Source: Thereva unica (Eukaryota > Arthropoda > Insecta > Diptera > Therevidae). From it: DNA of 64,000 nucleotides. Below, in pieces: positions 11,259 through 23,500 of this stretch. The translations under genes and the position numbers were made by a program. Below the pieces are notes generated by a model. That model was not told the DNA's origin and did no database searches. It saw only the letters and a list, made by a program, of their open reading frames with translations. The stretch covers positions 169,274,516 through 169,338,515 of the forward strand of contig OX465281.1 in NCBI GenBank assembly GCA_949987705.1. Direction: 5' to 3'. Position 1 is the first letter of the stretch; the number at the start of each line of letters is the position of its first letter.

Positions 11259-12698
11259 GTTTTATACGACTGTGAGGATCAGATAGATTTCAAAGTCAAT
11301 AAACAAATAAACGAAGAGAGGTTTGACAAAAGGTTCAAATATTTTCAGAAATTTCGATAACAAAACAAAATATTCGCAAATGCTTTCAATCTTTTCTTTC
11401 TTATTTATTAACAATACCGAATCTAATTTCAGAATACTACGAGATGCCGACGACGACGATTCACACTTACGCAAATTATGTTGTATATAAGAATAAACTT
11501 TCACCTTTTTTATATAAATATTCAATAGTCAATTTTATGTAAATTTCAATATGATAAAAAATAAATTTTAATGTTCAATATTCAATATAAAATAAAACTT
11601 CCAATTGTATTTGTATTTGTATTTCCTTTTATATATATTTTGTAAAATGTAGTAGAAATATAGTTTAATGCAATGTTTCGTACTCACGATTTTTATTTAC
11701 TTATTTTTGTTGATGTTGCTATATGGTCGGGCATTTCACAAATATGGTAGCTGGCTGGAGTTACTGCTGTTCGGACCTTCCTTGTTTGTTGTTTTGATGT
11801 TCGCATTCATCCACTCTCACCACACTAGTTATTAGGTTTCATTAACATTTTAAATTTAGTTTTAGTTTTGATTTTCTTAAGTTTAGATTTCACCCGTTCG
11901 TATTTCACCCGTTCGTGATTCGATTGGTTATCCGACTACCGTCAGTGAGTTTCTATTAGGATTCACAAGTTATTTATTTAACTTTAGATTTTAGATTTCG
12001 AATTTATTTATTATGTTTTCGTTTAGATTTCACGCGTTTATAATTTCGATTAACTACCCGAATACCGATCAATGGGTTTCTATTAGAGTTCACAATTTAT
12101 TTAGATAAGTTTAGGTTTTGGATTTCGATTTTATTGTGTTTTAGTTAGATTTCACCTGTTTATGGTTTCGATTAATTACCCGTATGCCGGTTAGGAGTTT
12201 CTTATTAGAATACACAGTTTATTTAGATAACCTTAGGTTTAGATTTCGAGTTGATTATGTTTTAGCTTAGATTTCACGCGTTTATGATTTCGATTAATTA
12301 CCCGAATACCGGTTAATTAGTTTCTATTAGAGTTTACAGTTTGTTAAGTTAAGTTTAAGTTTTATATATCGATTTTATTATATGTTAAAGATTCCACCAT
12401 AAATTTATGTTTTGCGGTTTGCTTGTACGATTTCACTTAACTTTCGGGTTGATTTCACTTCAGATATTCACAAAAATTGATTAGATTTCAATTTTAAGTG
12501 ACCACGATTTCGAATCACCGTTTTCAATTTAGCTTTCGAGTTAACGGATTTTAGTTATGTTTTCTTTTATTGTTTTCACTTTAATTATTTGATTGTTAGA
12601 TTTCCCGGTTTGACTTTCCGTTTTATTAACACCACGTTTTTATTAAATTTTCACTGTTTTTTATCTCACTTTTCACACTTATCCGGCTCGAAGGACCA
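11259..12698 (-). other. BEL-A untranslated leader with internal tandem repeats
   Basis: This stretch lies between gag and LTR and is colinear with 19150-20509 of BEL-B. From about 11860 to 12380 it holds four to five imperfect copies of a 110-120 bp unit containing TTTCGATTAATTACCCG and GGTTTCTATTAGA. No coding potential was seen; the small ORFs are shadows. Confidence 0.8.
12681..12698 (-). promoter_or_regulatory. BEL-A primer binding site (tRNA-Tyr type)
   Basis: On the minus strand directly after the LTR reads TGGTCCTTCGAGCCGGAT, identical to the BEL-B site. It is complementary to the CCA-bearing 3' end of an insect tRNA-Tyr as I recall it (acceptor stem and T-arm ending ATCCGGCTCGAAGGA). 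Confidence 0.75.
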
Positions 12699-13763
12699 TG
12701 TTTCCGATAGCTGTTTTTACGGATTGATTTTGCCCTGAAAACTATCTTTTCAAAAGTAATAAAATTATCTTATCAAAAAAAAAATGAGAAAAAAAAAACA
12801 AATTTGCCACGAATGAAATGCCCTTTTGCTCCTGGTTTCGATCCTGGGTCCGAAATTTCACCACCGTCTCGAATATGCCGGCTTCCTACTTATGCCAACC
12901 TCGACCTTGCAAAACAATGTTTTAACTTCACAAAATCAAACGCACTATATTCTGTTTTCATCCAAAACTTTATAATTCGCCTCTATTTATGCAAAGTTAT
13001 AAAATTTATAAACATCATTTAAAATGTATAATTCAATAAATTTTAACTCAAAGAAAACTTAAAACTTTTAAACATTTTTACACTTTCAAGGTTTATTTAA
13101 ATTCGGCAAAAGAAAAAAAATGAAAATTAAACAATTTAAATTCACTAATTTATAGGGAACGCGATTTTCTTCCCCTTTCATATAGTCTGTAAGAAACAAT
13201 TGATAATATTATACATACAATTCACTCACCAAGGGCTGCAAATTTCTTCGATGTCTTTCTCCTTTCGTGGGTCAACGGAAAGTGGTGAAAACGGCCAACT
13301 CATCCCAATGAGAATTTTTCTGGGAAGATCGGGTTGACCTTTTTGCCCTTGCATTTTTCGGGAGACCCTCTCCGGTATCCTGTGCCTAGCGGTTAGGCTC
13401 TCTTCACAGGGTGTTACGAGATTACGATATTGCTGTAGATAATGCAGCCCTTGGTGATATGGTTGTCCAAGACAGCTGATTTTGACAATTTAATTTGTCA
13501 TCGGGTGTTTATATTCGTGTGTTTTTGTTCGTTTAATTTTAAGTGAATTTTATTTTGGATTCATTTTAAATGAGGTAAGAAAATCGCTTTCCCTAATTTT
13601 AATTAATTTAATTTTAGCTTATGATATTTATTAATGAAGAGGCGTCAATTGAATATGTACAACGGTCATCCTATATATAACGTAAGTAGATATTGTTTTC
13701 CACACACTGAATTTGGCTGTAATCCGGTCCTTTTTTTGTATTTTTAGGCAGCTCTCCGGAACA
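12699..13763 (-). repeat. 5' LTR of BEL-A
   Basis: This 1065 bp repeat is TG...CA bounded: it begins TGTTTCCGATAGC on the plus strand and ends CTCTCCGGAACA. It aligns throughout with the 1049 bp BEL-B LTRs but with many substitutions and small indels, so BEL-A is the older insertion or a sister subfamily. Confidence 0.9.
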
Positions 13764-14433
13764 ACGTGTAAAATCAGCAATATATATTCCTTCAGGTTTG
13801 CTTTATTACAGTTTTTGAAGAAAAAACAAATGAAATATAAAAACAAATTATTTGCGAAGACTTTGGTAAATAGGGTGGGTAGATACTCCTTTTTTAAAGA
13901 AATGCCCAGGAAAACAGTAAACAAGAAAAGATGTGACAATGAACATGGCTTTATTGCACTTTTTGGACCTTTTATGACTGAACTTATTAGAAAAATTAAC
14001 TAGCAGGTAACAAAGGATACAAAAAATGTAATTTGCGAAGACATTGGTTAATACTCCTTAATTAGGGAAAACCCCAGCCCCCCAGTAAAAAAGAAAAGAG
14101 GAGTCAATGAACATGACTTTATTGCACTGTTTCTACCTTTTATGACTAAAATTAATAGAAAAATAAAATAGCAGGTAAAAAAATTTGCATTCATCCCTTT
14201 TTTCATTGATATGATTGGTTGTCATTTCTCTTATAATGACACTTGTCGACTACTGTTGTTAAAGAAAAGACATTGTTAAGTTTGTGAATTTAAGAGTTTG
14301 TTCATAATTCTTGCAGTAGTGGAAATTCAGATAGTATTTATTATATTATTATTCAAGTTTAAAAATTTTCAAGCTGTGTAAAGTTTTGAAGTGCTTGAAT
14401 TTTTTAGTGAAAATATTAAAATTTTATAAGAAA
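13764..14433. repeat. AT-rich spacer with a tandem duplication of about 165 bp
   Basis: A block at about 13848-14010 (TTTGCGAAGACTTTGGTAAA ... CTTATTAGAAAAATTAACTA) is followed by a diverged copy at about 14030-14180 (TTTGCGAAGACATTGGTTAA ...). Short ORFs here are not conserved between the copies, so I do not call them genes. The remainder up to the transposase start shows nothing recognisable. Confidence 0.65.
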
Positions 14434-15633
14434 ATGTCGCTTTTTAAAAAAGGGAAACCAATTAAAAGTCAAGCGCGGGAATTAGAAGTGAAAGTGTTCA
14501 ATTATGTTAAAAGTGAAGCTGAGAAACTGGAGGAATCATCGGGCACCAATCGAAAAGCATATTATTTAAAAACTGCAGAAATCACGGGAATATCACAGGC
14601 TACAGTCGAGAGAATTATTAGGAAAAGCCGAGAAACTAGAGTTTCAGTTACTCCTTCTAAAAAAGTACAACACTAAAAGTGGGTGACAGATTTGGATGAC
14701 TGTGATATGGATATTATTAGAAGAATTATTTATAATTTTCATAAAAGTGATGGTTTAGTAGTTACACTGGAAAGACTTAAACAGAAATTGAGCAGTGAGT
14801 TAAACAAAAATTTAAGTAACACTTCATTAAGAATTTTGAAATTTGAAATGTATGGGTTTTAAATTTAAACAAACTGAAGACAATAGAAAAATTCTATGCG
14901 AGCGAAGTGACATTAGACTATTAAGAATAAAGTATGTATATTACAAAAATTCGGAAGTTTCGGGCGTTAGGTTATAAGGTTATATACATATGTCGACGAA
15001 ACATATATTCACGCGGGACATACGCGATCAATGACTTGGTCCGATAAAAGCAACGAAGGATTAAGAAAAAATATTTCCAAAGGACAACGACTTATTATAG
15101 CTCATGCGGGTAGTGATGAAGGTTTTGTTAGTGATGCATTGTTAATTTTCCAATCAGGATCTAAAAGTGGCGACTACCACGACAAAATGAATTTTACAAA
15201 TTTTACAACTTGGCTAACTGGAAAAGTCCTCCCTGTCCTAGAGGGACCATCGGTTATTGTTTTGGATAACGCGTCGTACCATAACAATTGCGAAACGAAA
15301 AAAATCACTTCCAATTCAAGAAAGGAAGAGATGATAACTTTTTTGAAAAACAAGAACATTGCGTGTGAACCGACTATGTTTAAAGCGGAACTGTATGACC
15401 TTGTGCAACAGAATCAAATGAAACCTGCATTTGAAATAGATGGTGTAGTTAGAAGTTATGGACATGAAGTTCTCCGATTACCCCCGTACCATCCGCAACT
15501 GAACCCAATTGAAAATATTTGGGATATTGTAAAACACAGAGTTGCTGCAAGAAACACTACATTTAAATTGAAGGACGTAACAAATATTGCGGAAGAAGAA
15601 TTCTCAAAAGTGTCCCCAAGTGAATGTGTGTGA
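14434..15633 (+). pseudogene. IS630/Tc1/mariner-group transposase, frameshifted
   Basis: The N-terminal part (ATG 14434) has a helix-turn-helix (AEITGISQATVERIIRKSRE). A TAA at 14674-14676 ends it, and similar sequence continues in other frames to about 14960. The catalytic domain reopens as YVDETYIHAGH, giving the first Asp at 14995-14997. The second Asp is in VIVLDNASYHN (15265) and the Glu in HPQLNPIENIWDIVK (15511). I count 81 residues between the second Asp and the Glu, much longer than DD34E, because of an inserted segment with FLKNKNI and VRSYGHEV. A 1 nt shift lies at about 14985. Terminal inverted repeats were not located. Confidence 0.82.
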
Positions 15634-16250
15634 ACGTGCAATTAATATAGAAAATGAATACGTGGGTGCCGTAGAAGTATGGGATCGCTTGCAGGAAACG
15701 CGTTTAATTATATCGCGAAGTGATGATTCAAGCCTAGAAGATGACCTTTCTAGCAGCGAGGATGATACTGCTGGACCTTCTTCTAAGGATTAATAAATTC
15801 ATAAAGTGTAAGTTTGTAATAATTTATAATATTTTTATCATAATAAATATACAACCAACGACCCGTGGAGTAGGCCTACAGGGGATGCCACGTAAAAATA
15901 ACGCACCAAAACTCTACCTCATGGGTGGTGCGGAAATGAGTTCGATTTGAAATTATGAAATATTATATTATAAATATATCCTTTTAAAAAAATATACTTT
16001 AGAAAAATCATTTAATATTAAAAAAATTTCATTATTTATTTATTTAAAAAAAAAAAAATATCAACACATAACTCACATATTTTATTTCTTTAAATATTCC
16101 TCAAAACTCGGGTTCGGTAAATCTGCTGTTAAACAATTATCATATCAAATTTTTCGCCAGAAAATGCTCTACTAAAAACCTCGAGGTATAATTTTTCTTT
16201 TGTGTTATAAATATTTTCTAAGTATAAAATCTTTTGTTTTTCATGTAATT
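15634..16250. other. Non-coding AT-rich interval
   Basis: The tail of the transposon (an acidic, serine-rich reading near 15720-15790 may be its C-terminus in another frame) is followed by AT-rich sequence with an A-run near 16046. Nothing else recognisable. Confidence 0.4.
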
Positions 16251-17541
16251 TTTTCCATGACTTCCACTTCCGATTTCCCTTCTTCCAACACTCTATTTTC
16301 TGACGGTTTTAATTTCTATTGTGTTGACTCGCTTGAAGTACTCGGCATATTGCATTCCATTTCGTCAAATAGCGTTGGTTATGATGGTATTTCTCCTCGC
16401 TTTCTTAAGATTCTCTCCCCTTTAATCGTTGATGCCATCACGCATATTGTTAACTATTGCCTGACAACCTCCAAAGTACCTTTAGTCTGGAAAAAAGCCA
16501 TAGTGACTCCCATTCCTAAAAAGACCGAGGTGACAGCAATATTAGTTCTTCTTGACTTCTCCAAAGCATTCGACTCTGTAGTTCACTCGCATCTGCTCTG
16601 TAAACTTAGTCAACGGTATCACTTTTCCTCTTCTTCTGTTCGTCTTGTCTCTTCTCTTCTCTCTAATAGATCTCAATGTGTTCGGAATAATAATGTTATT
16701 TATTCTTTCCTAAGTGCTCCTGTAGGTGTGCTTTGCTGTTCTCAGTATATTAATGATCTTCCCTCTGTTATCCGTCGCTGCTCTTTTGTATGCTGATGAT
16801 CTGCAGCTTTATACCTCTTGCCTTACTAATCAAATTGAAAATTGTGTGTCTGAACTCAATAGCACCTTGTCTCGAATAAACGAATGGAGTTCTAGTAATT
16901 TTCGTAAGTTAAATCCAGTTAAATCGCAAATACTTTTCCTTAGTCGTTGTTCACTGTCCCCGGATGGTTTTCACCTCTTTTACTTAATAATGTTCCCCTT
17001 CCAATCGTTGACTGTGCCAAAAACCTGGGTATTGTTGTCAATTCCAAACTATCCTGCTGCAATCATGTCTCATTGCTGTTCTCTAAGATCTACGGCACAC
17101 TTCGTAAATTATGGCCACATGGCAATCTGTTATCCTCGCCTATTCGAGCCAAACTTATTAAATCTCTTGTTTCTCCTCATTTCCTCTACGGCTCGCTGGT
17201 ATTTATTTCCTTCGACTCTTCTTGCCGTCAGCGTCTTAGAGTGGCATTTAATGATTGAATTAGGTTCATTTTTCATATGAGAAGATCTGAACATGTGTCG
17301 GGTGTCCAAAACTCCTTACTGGGTTGTGACCTCTTTCAATTCCTCGATCTCATGGCTTTACTTCTCTTGCATAAGGTTTTTTTATGCCAAAAGCCCTTGC
17401 TACCCTTCTGACTTCCTTTTTCCTTTACAATCCTTGAGATCCATCAAATTCCTAATTCCTGCTCATTCTTCCCTAATTGGTAGTCGTTCCTTCTTTGTGC
17501 ATACTCCCGGAATATGGAATAATCTTCCTAACCACATATAG
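16250..17541 (+). pseudogene. Decayed LINE reverse transcriptase (Jockey/CR1-like)
   Basis: Fragments in several frames give, in order: NSVGYDGISPRFLKILSP; VPLVWKKAIVTPIPKK; then directly LLDFSKAFDSVVHSHLL, with the segment usually lying between these (RPIS...GFR) deleted; LLYADDLQLY, the YADD active site, near 16790; a SRCSL-type segment near 16945; SLVSPHFLYGSLVF near 17180; and a C-terminal PGIWNNLPNHI ending at 17541. At least three frameshifts and the internal deletion show it is long dead. The clade call is inferred from motif order only. Confidence 0.75.
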
Positions 17542-18100
17542 AGAATGAGCACAGCCGCTACAGGGGCGGATTGACACAATTCCCGCCTAAGGGCTGGAAG
17601 AGATCTGCCGCCCCCACCACCGCCCTTACATCATCCATCAACCAGGTTTTTATAATCACTGCTAACAACAATACCACACACTTTCGCCTATCGCGAAAAA
17701 CGTGAAAACTAAATTTAAACTTAGGTTGAATAAATATTATTTTTGTTATTTAAGAGTTATGACGGGCATTTCCCATCACCGATTAAAGATAAACAATTTT
17801 TATTACATTTCAGGGTCTGCGATCCCACTTCGTCTTCAACGTTTTGCTCTATCAGTGACGGAAAATGTCAGCAGTAATTCCTTAAAAACATGAACTCACC
17901 ATCAACAACAATCATTTTAAATAAATAATATTCCTAATGTTATATTTTACGATAACTTATATTGATTTCGGAAATGAAAAAACAGAGATAATAGTTTTAT
18001 AGATATATATTAATGATATAGCATTCTTATCCTTTACATTACAATAAATTCCTTACAAAAAAGAATGTCATCAAACATTTCCACTCTGTATAAGCGAGGG
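17542..18100. other. Non-coding spacer left of BEL-B
   Basis: AT-rich apart from a short C-rich stretch at 17570-17640. No gene, TIR or tandem repeat recognised. It ends in GAGGG (18096-18100), the left target duplication of BEL-B. Confidence 0.5.
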
Positions 18101-19149
18101 TGTTCCGGAGAGCTACCTAAAAAAGTTAAAGGACCGGATTATAGCGAAATTCGACTAGAGGAAAAACAACATCTACATACCTTATTTACATAATGATCCT
18201 CGTACAGATATACAAAAAAATGCCTCTTCAATACTAATTTGACCTAAAATTAAATTAATCAAATGTAGGGAACGTGATTTACTTACCTGATTTAAAGAAA
18301 ATCCAAAATAAATTTCACTGTTAAAAAATATAAACAAAAACACTCGACTACCAAAAAAAAACCCGGTGACAAATTGAATTGTCAAAAATCAGCTGTCTTG
18401 GACAACCATATCACCAAGGGCTGCATTATCTACAACAATATCGTAATCTCGTAACACCCTGTGAAGAGAGCCTAACCGCTAGGCACAGGATACCGGAGAG
18501 GGTCTCCCGAAAAATGCAAGGGCAAAAAGGTCAACCCGATCTTCCCAGAAAAATTCTGATTGGGATGAGTTGGCCGTTTTCACCACTTTCCGTTGACCCA
18601 CGAAGGAAGGAAGACGTCCACGAACTTTGCAGCCCTTGGTGAGTGATTATACAATACATATTTTCAATTATTGCAGACGATAAAAAAGGGGAAGAAAATC
18701 GCGTTCCCTGAATAATTAGTGACTTTTATGTAATTTTGAATTTCTTTCATGACTTTTATTTAATTTTGAACTTCTTTTTCCGAACTAGTGATTAAATGAT
18801 TAATGTGTAAAATTTTTATATTTTAAAACTTGTGAGTTGAATGAAGAAAATGTTAACTTTGCATAAGTAGAGGCGTATTGTGAATAAAACATTTTTGATG
18901 AAAACAGAAGTGCAGGTGTTTAATTTATGAAGTTGAGACATTACATTCAAAGTGGAAATTAGCATATATAGGAAATCGTCATACCCGAGACGGTGGCAAA
19001 AATTAGGACCCAGGATCGAAACCAGGGCATTTCATTCGTGGCAAATTTGTTTTTTTTTCTCTTTCTCATTTTTTTGATAAGATAATTTTATTTCTGTTAA
19101 AAGATAATTTGCAGCAGAAGAAAAGCAGAGCAAACAGCTATCGGAAACA
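18101..19149 (+). repeat. 5' LTR of BEL-B
   Basis: Begins TGTTCCGGAGAGC and ends CGGAAACA, giving short inverted ends TGTTCCG/CGGAAACA. It should hold promoter and polyadenylation functions. A GGTGAGTGATTA segment near 18640 resembles a splice donor but is untested. The 67- and 87-residue ORFs inside recur unchanged in the 3' LTR and are not taken as genes. Confidence 0.96.
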
Positions 19150-19167
19150 TGGTCCTTCGAGCCGGAT
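19150..19167 (+). promoter_or_regulatory. Primer binding site, tRNA-Tyr type
   Basis: TGGTCCTTCGAGCCGGAT immediately follows the LTR end. TGG pairs with tRNA CCA, and the rest is complementary to the acceptor stem and T-arm of an insect tRNA-Tyr, recalled from general knowledge. Confidence 0.8.
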
Positions 19168-20509
19168 TAGTGAGAAAAGTGAGATAAAAAACAGTGAAAA
19201 TTTAATAAAAAAAAACGTGGTGTTAATAAAACGGAAAGTCGAACCGGGAAATCTAAAAACCAAATAATTAAAGTGAAAACAATAAAAGAAAACATAACTA
19301 AAATCCGTTAACTCGAAAGCTAAATTTAAAACGGTAATTCGAAATCGTGGTCACTTAAAATTGGAATCTAATCAATTTTGGTGAATATCTAAAGTGAAAT
19401 CAATCCGAAAGTTAATCGAAATCATAAACCTGTGAAATCTAATCTAAAACATAATCAAGTCGAAATCTAAATCTAAGTTTAACTAAATAAAATGTGTACT
19501 CTAATAAGAAATTCTTAACCGGTGTTCGGACAAGTAATCGAAATCATAAACGCGTGAAATCTAATCAATTCGAAATCTAAATCTAAGTTCAACTAAACAA
19601 ACTGTGTATTCTAATAAGAAACTCTTAACCGATCTACGGGTAATTAATCGAAACCATAAACAGATGAAATCTAACTAAAATACAGTAAAATCGAAATCCA
19701 AAACCTAAGCTTATTTAAATAAATTGTGGACTCTAATAGGAACGCATTGATCGGTATTCGGGTAATTAATCGAAATTACTTATAAACGCATGAAATCTAA
19801 ACGAAAACATAAAAAATAAATTCGAAATCTAAAATCTAAAGTTAAATAAATAACTTGTGAATCTTAATAACTAATCGAATCACGAACGGGTGAAATCACA
19901 AGAAAATCAAACCTAAAACTAAATTTAAAATATTAATGAAACTTAATAACAAGTGTGGTGAAAGTTTATGAATGCGAACATCAAGGCAACAAACAAGGAA
20001 GGTCCGAACAGCAGTCACTCCAGCCAGATACCATATTTGTGAAATGCCCGCCCATCTAGATGCAAACCAAAAAATAAGTAAATAAAAATCGTGAGTACGA
20101 AACATTGCATTAAACTATATTTCTACTACATTTTACAAAATATATATAAAAGGAAATACAAATACAATTGGAAGTTTTATTTTATATTGAATATATTGAA
20201 CATTAAAATTTATATTTATCATATTGAAATTTACATAAAAGTGACTATTGAATATTTATATAAAAAAGGTGAAAGTTTAGTCTTATATACAACATAATTT
20301 GCGTTAATGTGAATCGTCGTCGTCGGCATCTCGTAGTATTCTGAAATTAGATTCGTTATTGTTAATAAATAAGAAAGAAAAGACTGAAAGCATTTGCGAA
20401 TATTTTGTTATCGAAATCTCTGAAAATATTTGAAACTTTTGTCAAACCTCTCTTCGTTTATTTTTTTATTGAGTCTGAAATCTATCTGATCCTCACATTC
20501 GTATAAAAC
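19168..20509 (+). other. BEL-B leader with internal tandem repeats
   Basis: Untranslated 1.34 kb. From 19414 to about 19895 it holds about 4.5 imperfect copies of a 106-124 bp unit, each starting near AATCGAAATCATAAAC and including GAAATCTAA and CTCTAATAAGAA; unit starts are 19414, 19536, 19646 and 19768. The repeats are shared with BEL-A. The remainder is AT-rich with no ORF of note. Confidence 0.8.
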
Positions 20510-23500
20510 ATGGAGTCTCTAATTAGGAAGCAGCTAGCCCAATGGGAGTTGTTACAAAAATGTATTCTAAACGCGAGAAAGGAGCCTAAGGATAGACGAA
20601 CGCTAAGCTACTATGAGAAAAGGGTGAGCAAATTTGAAGATTTGTTCAATGAATTTCAGCAAAACCATAAGGAAATTCTCATTTTGCAACAATCAGAAGA
20701 GGCTGACAAATACAGTGAATGTCCATATTTCGCGGAAGAGTTGTATGACGACGTGGAGGAATTTTTCTTTTCTAACCTGGCTATGTTGGAAGACTTCCGA
20801 AAGAAATTATCGCCTTCGGGATCATCAGAACAGCTGAAACTGTCCACAACGATGATCGCGAGCTCACCTCGCGAAACCAATACAACAGCAATAAAACTTC
20901 CGAAATTGGCTATCGATAAGTTTACGGGTAATTATACAAAATGGACGACTTTTCATGATCTATTTAATACAATGATACATGAGAACAGAGGGTATGCACC
21001 GGTGCAGAAGTTGCAATATCTTAAACTACTATTGGAAGGAGAACCAGAAAATCTAATACGACATTTGCAAATAACGGATGAAAATTATGAGTCTGCGTGG
21101 GCATTATTAAAGGAAAGATACAACAACAAAAGAGTGCTGGTCAATTCTCAATTGGAAATTTTAGTTAATCAACCGATTCTATCAACAGAGACAGCTCACA
21201 ACATCCGACAGATATTGGATACAACCACAGAGTGTTTGCTAGCTCTCACCAATTTGAAGATTGATGTTTCGACCTGGGATCCACTTATAGTACACCTAAT
21301 TGTGAAACGACTTCCTTCGTCCACCCATCAGTTGTGGGAGCAAAGTTCAAGTGATCAGAGTGAGTTACCAACATGGAAGGGGTTACAGGACTTTTTGAAA
21401 GCACGGTTCCGGACATTAGAAGCCATTGCCTTGAATGGAGGAAAAGCTAATAAACCATCGAAACCAGATCATCGAAGACCACATGCAAGAACATTTCACA
21501 CCACCACCCAATTCGCCTGCCCAGTGTGTGCACAGCCTCATGGCATAAGACAATGTCCTACATTTTTATCGTACTCTACACAACGGAAAATAGAATTCGT
21601 CAAAGCAAAGGGATTGTGCATTAATTGTCTCGGGTTCGGACATATACTGGCAAATTGTCCCAGTGATGGAAGGTGTCGACAATGTCAGCGTCGCCATCAT
21701 TCATTGCTTCATTACAACGGTCAACCTGAAGCGAGAAAACAGTTTACGATGAAGGGAAACAAGTCGAGTGTAACCACGAGCAGTCCAAGTTCTAATTTTG
21801 TTACGGCTTCAGCTGAGTCCAGTGAGGTTTCAGACACCATAAGTCCAACCAATCTAAACTCATTTATGGTCAACAAACTCCAAACCAACCAGGTGCTTTT
21901 AGCCACTGCATTAATAAGAATAGTTTCTCCAAGCGGTAGGGAACAAATAGTCCGTGCTTTGATTGATCAAGGGTCTCAAACATCATTCATCACCGAGAAG
22001 ATACGTCAAGATCTCCAATTAAAACGCGAACGGATTAATGCAAGAATACAAGTGATAGGATACGAGCATTTGGATTCTGCAAGATGGACAACAAATTTCA
22101 TTATCAAACCCTTAAAAGACAACGATTTTAGTGTTGAAGTGACTGGTCTTGTATTACCGAAGCTATCTGATGTCATGCCAACGCACACACTCTCTCATCA
22201 AAACTGGAACCATTTACATCAAATTGATCTCGCAGATCCGGAATATTATCGTCCAGGAAAAATAGATGTGCTTCTAGGAGCAGATGTACATGGAAAAATA
22301 ATAATGGATGGATTGATAAAAAGCGTCAACGGAAGCCCCACAGCACAGAAGACGACGTTGGGATGGATCCTCTCAGGAGAATTCAGCGACAAGGCTCAAC
22401 CTCCAATCAGGCTACAGAGTTTTCACATTGGTGCTGACCTCAACAACCAATTAAAACGTTTCTGGGAAATTGAGGAGATACCAGAGAACCCTCGATTAAG
22501 TGAAGAAGAAGTCAAATGTGAAACATTGTTTGAAACAACCACCAAGCGCTTGGCAGACGGTCGATACGAAGTTCAACTACCCATTAAGACAGCTACAGCA
22601 TCTATGCATTTGGGAAAATCAAAAAACATTGCCATATCCAGATTACTTCAAATGGAGAAAAGATTTGCTAAGGACAAAAAGTTGCATGAAGAATATTCGA
22701 AGTGCATCAACGAGTATTTGGATTTAGGGCATATGGAGAAAGTAAACTCAGCTGAAGATGACAATCATCGAGTGATAGACGGAATGGATGCCTACACCTG
22801 CACCTATTTACCACATCATGCAGTCTTAAAGGAAACAAGTACTACCACAAAATTGCGGGTCGTTTTTGATGCGTCTAGACCAACGGCTAGCAGAATCTCT
22901 CTAAACGACATGATGCTCAAGGGACCAGTCGTACAGGACGAATTAACTGCAATACTGATGCGATGGCGAAAACATCGTATCGCTTTCACTGCTGATGTGG
23001 AAAAAATGTACCGCCAAGTGCGAGTACGAAACGAAGACACGGAATACCAAAGAATAGTCTGGCGATCCGACTCTAATCAACCCATCGAAGAATATAAACT
23101 GCTGACAGTTACTTTCGGGACGAAAAGTGCTCCATATCTGGCTACAAGGGTGGTAAAGCAACTAGCTCTTGACGAAAAGGAGGCGTATCCTAAAGCTTCC
23201 AACATTGCCTTATCCGATTTCTATGTCGATGACTTGTTGTCCGGAACACAATCCATCGAAGAAGCCATACAGGTACAGCAGCAATTGTTGAAGCTGATGA
23301 ATTCCGGCGGGTTTTCTTTACGAAAATGGGCATCTAACTGCAAGAAAATATTAGTACATTTACCAAAAGAATATTGTGAAACAAACCAATCTTGCGAAAT
23401 ATCTCTTGATGATGACATTAGGACATTGGGCACATTTTGGAATCCTGGAACCGACATGTTGTCATATACATACACGATGAGTCCTGAGCCAGCAAAATGG

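Larger units (their letters stand above)
1..13763 (-). mobile_element. BEL/Pao LTR retrotransposon, older copy (BEL-A), interrupted and cut by window edge
   Basis: This minus-strand element matches the complete plus-strand copy at 18101-27141 block by block: LTR (12699-13763), leader (11259-12698), gag (10030-11258), protease/RT (6266-7961) and RNase H/integrase (1-943). Position 1 corresponds to about 24992 of the intact copy, so the integrase C-terminus and the 3' LTR lie outside the window. Two insertions split it, at 944-6265 and 7967-10024. Frameshifts, a nonsense codon and many substitutions relative to BEL-B show it is older and dead. The flank beyond the LTR begins ACGTG, the expected half of a 5 bp target duplication whose partner is off-window. 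Confidence 0.93.

Noticed and set aside
13713..14003. 96 aa ORF before the mariner-group transposase
   Set aside because: It begins inside the BEL-A LTR and covers one unit of a tandem duplication whose other unit does not keep the frame.
18379..18642. 87 aa ORF in the BEL LTR, repeated at 26371-26634
   Set aside because: It is identical because the LTRs are identical; no motif, and the corresponding stretch of the BEL-A LTR does not keep the frame.
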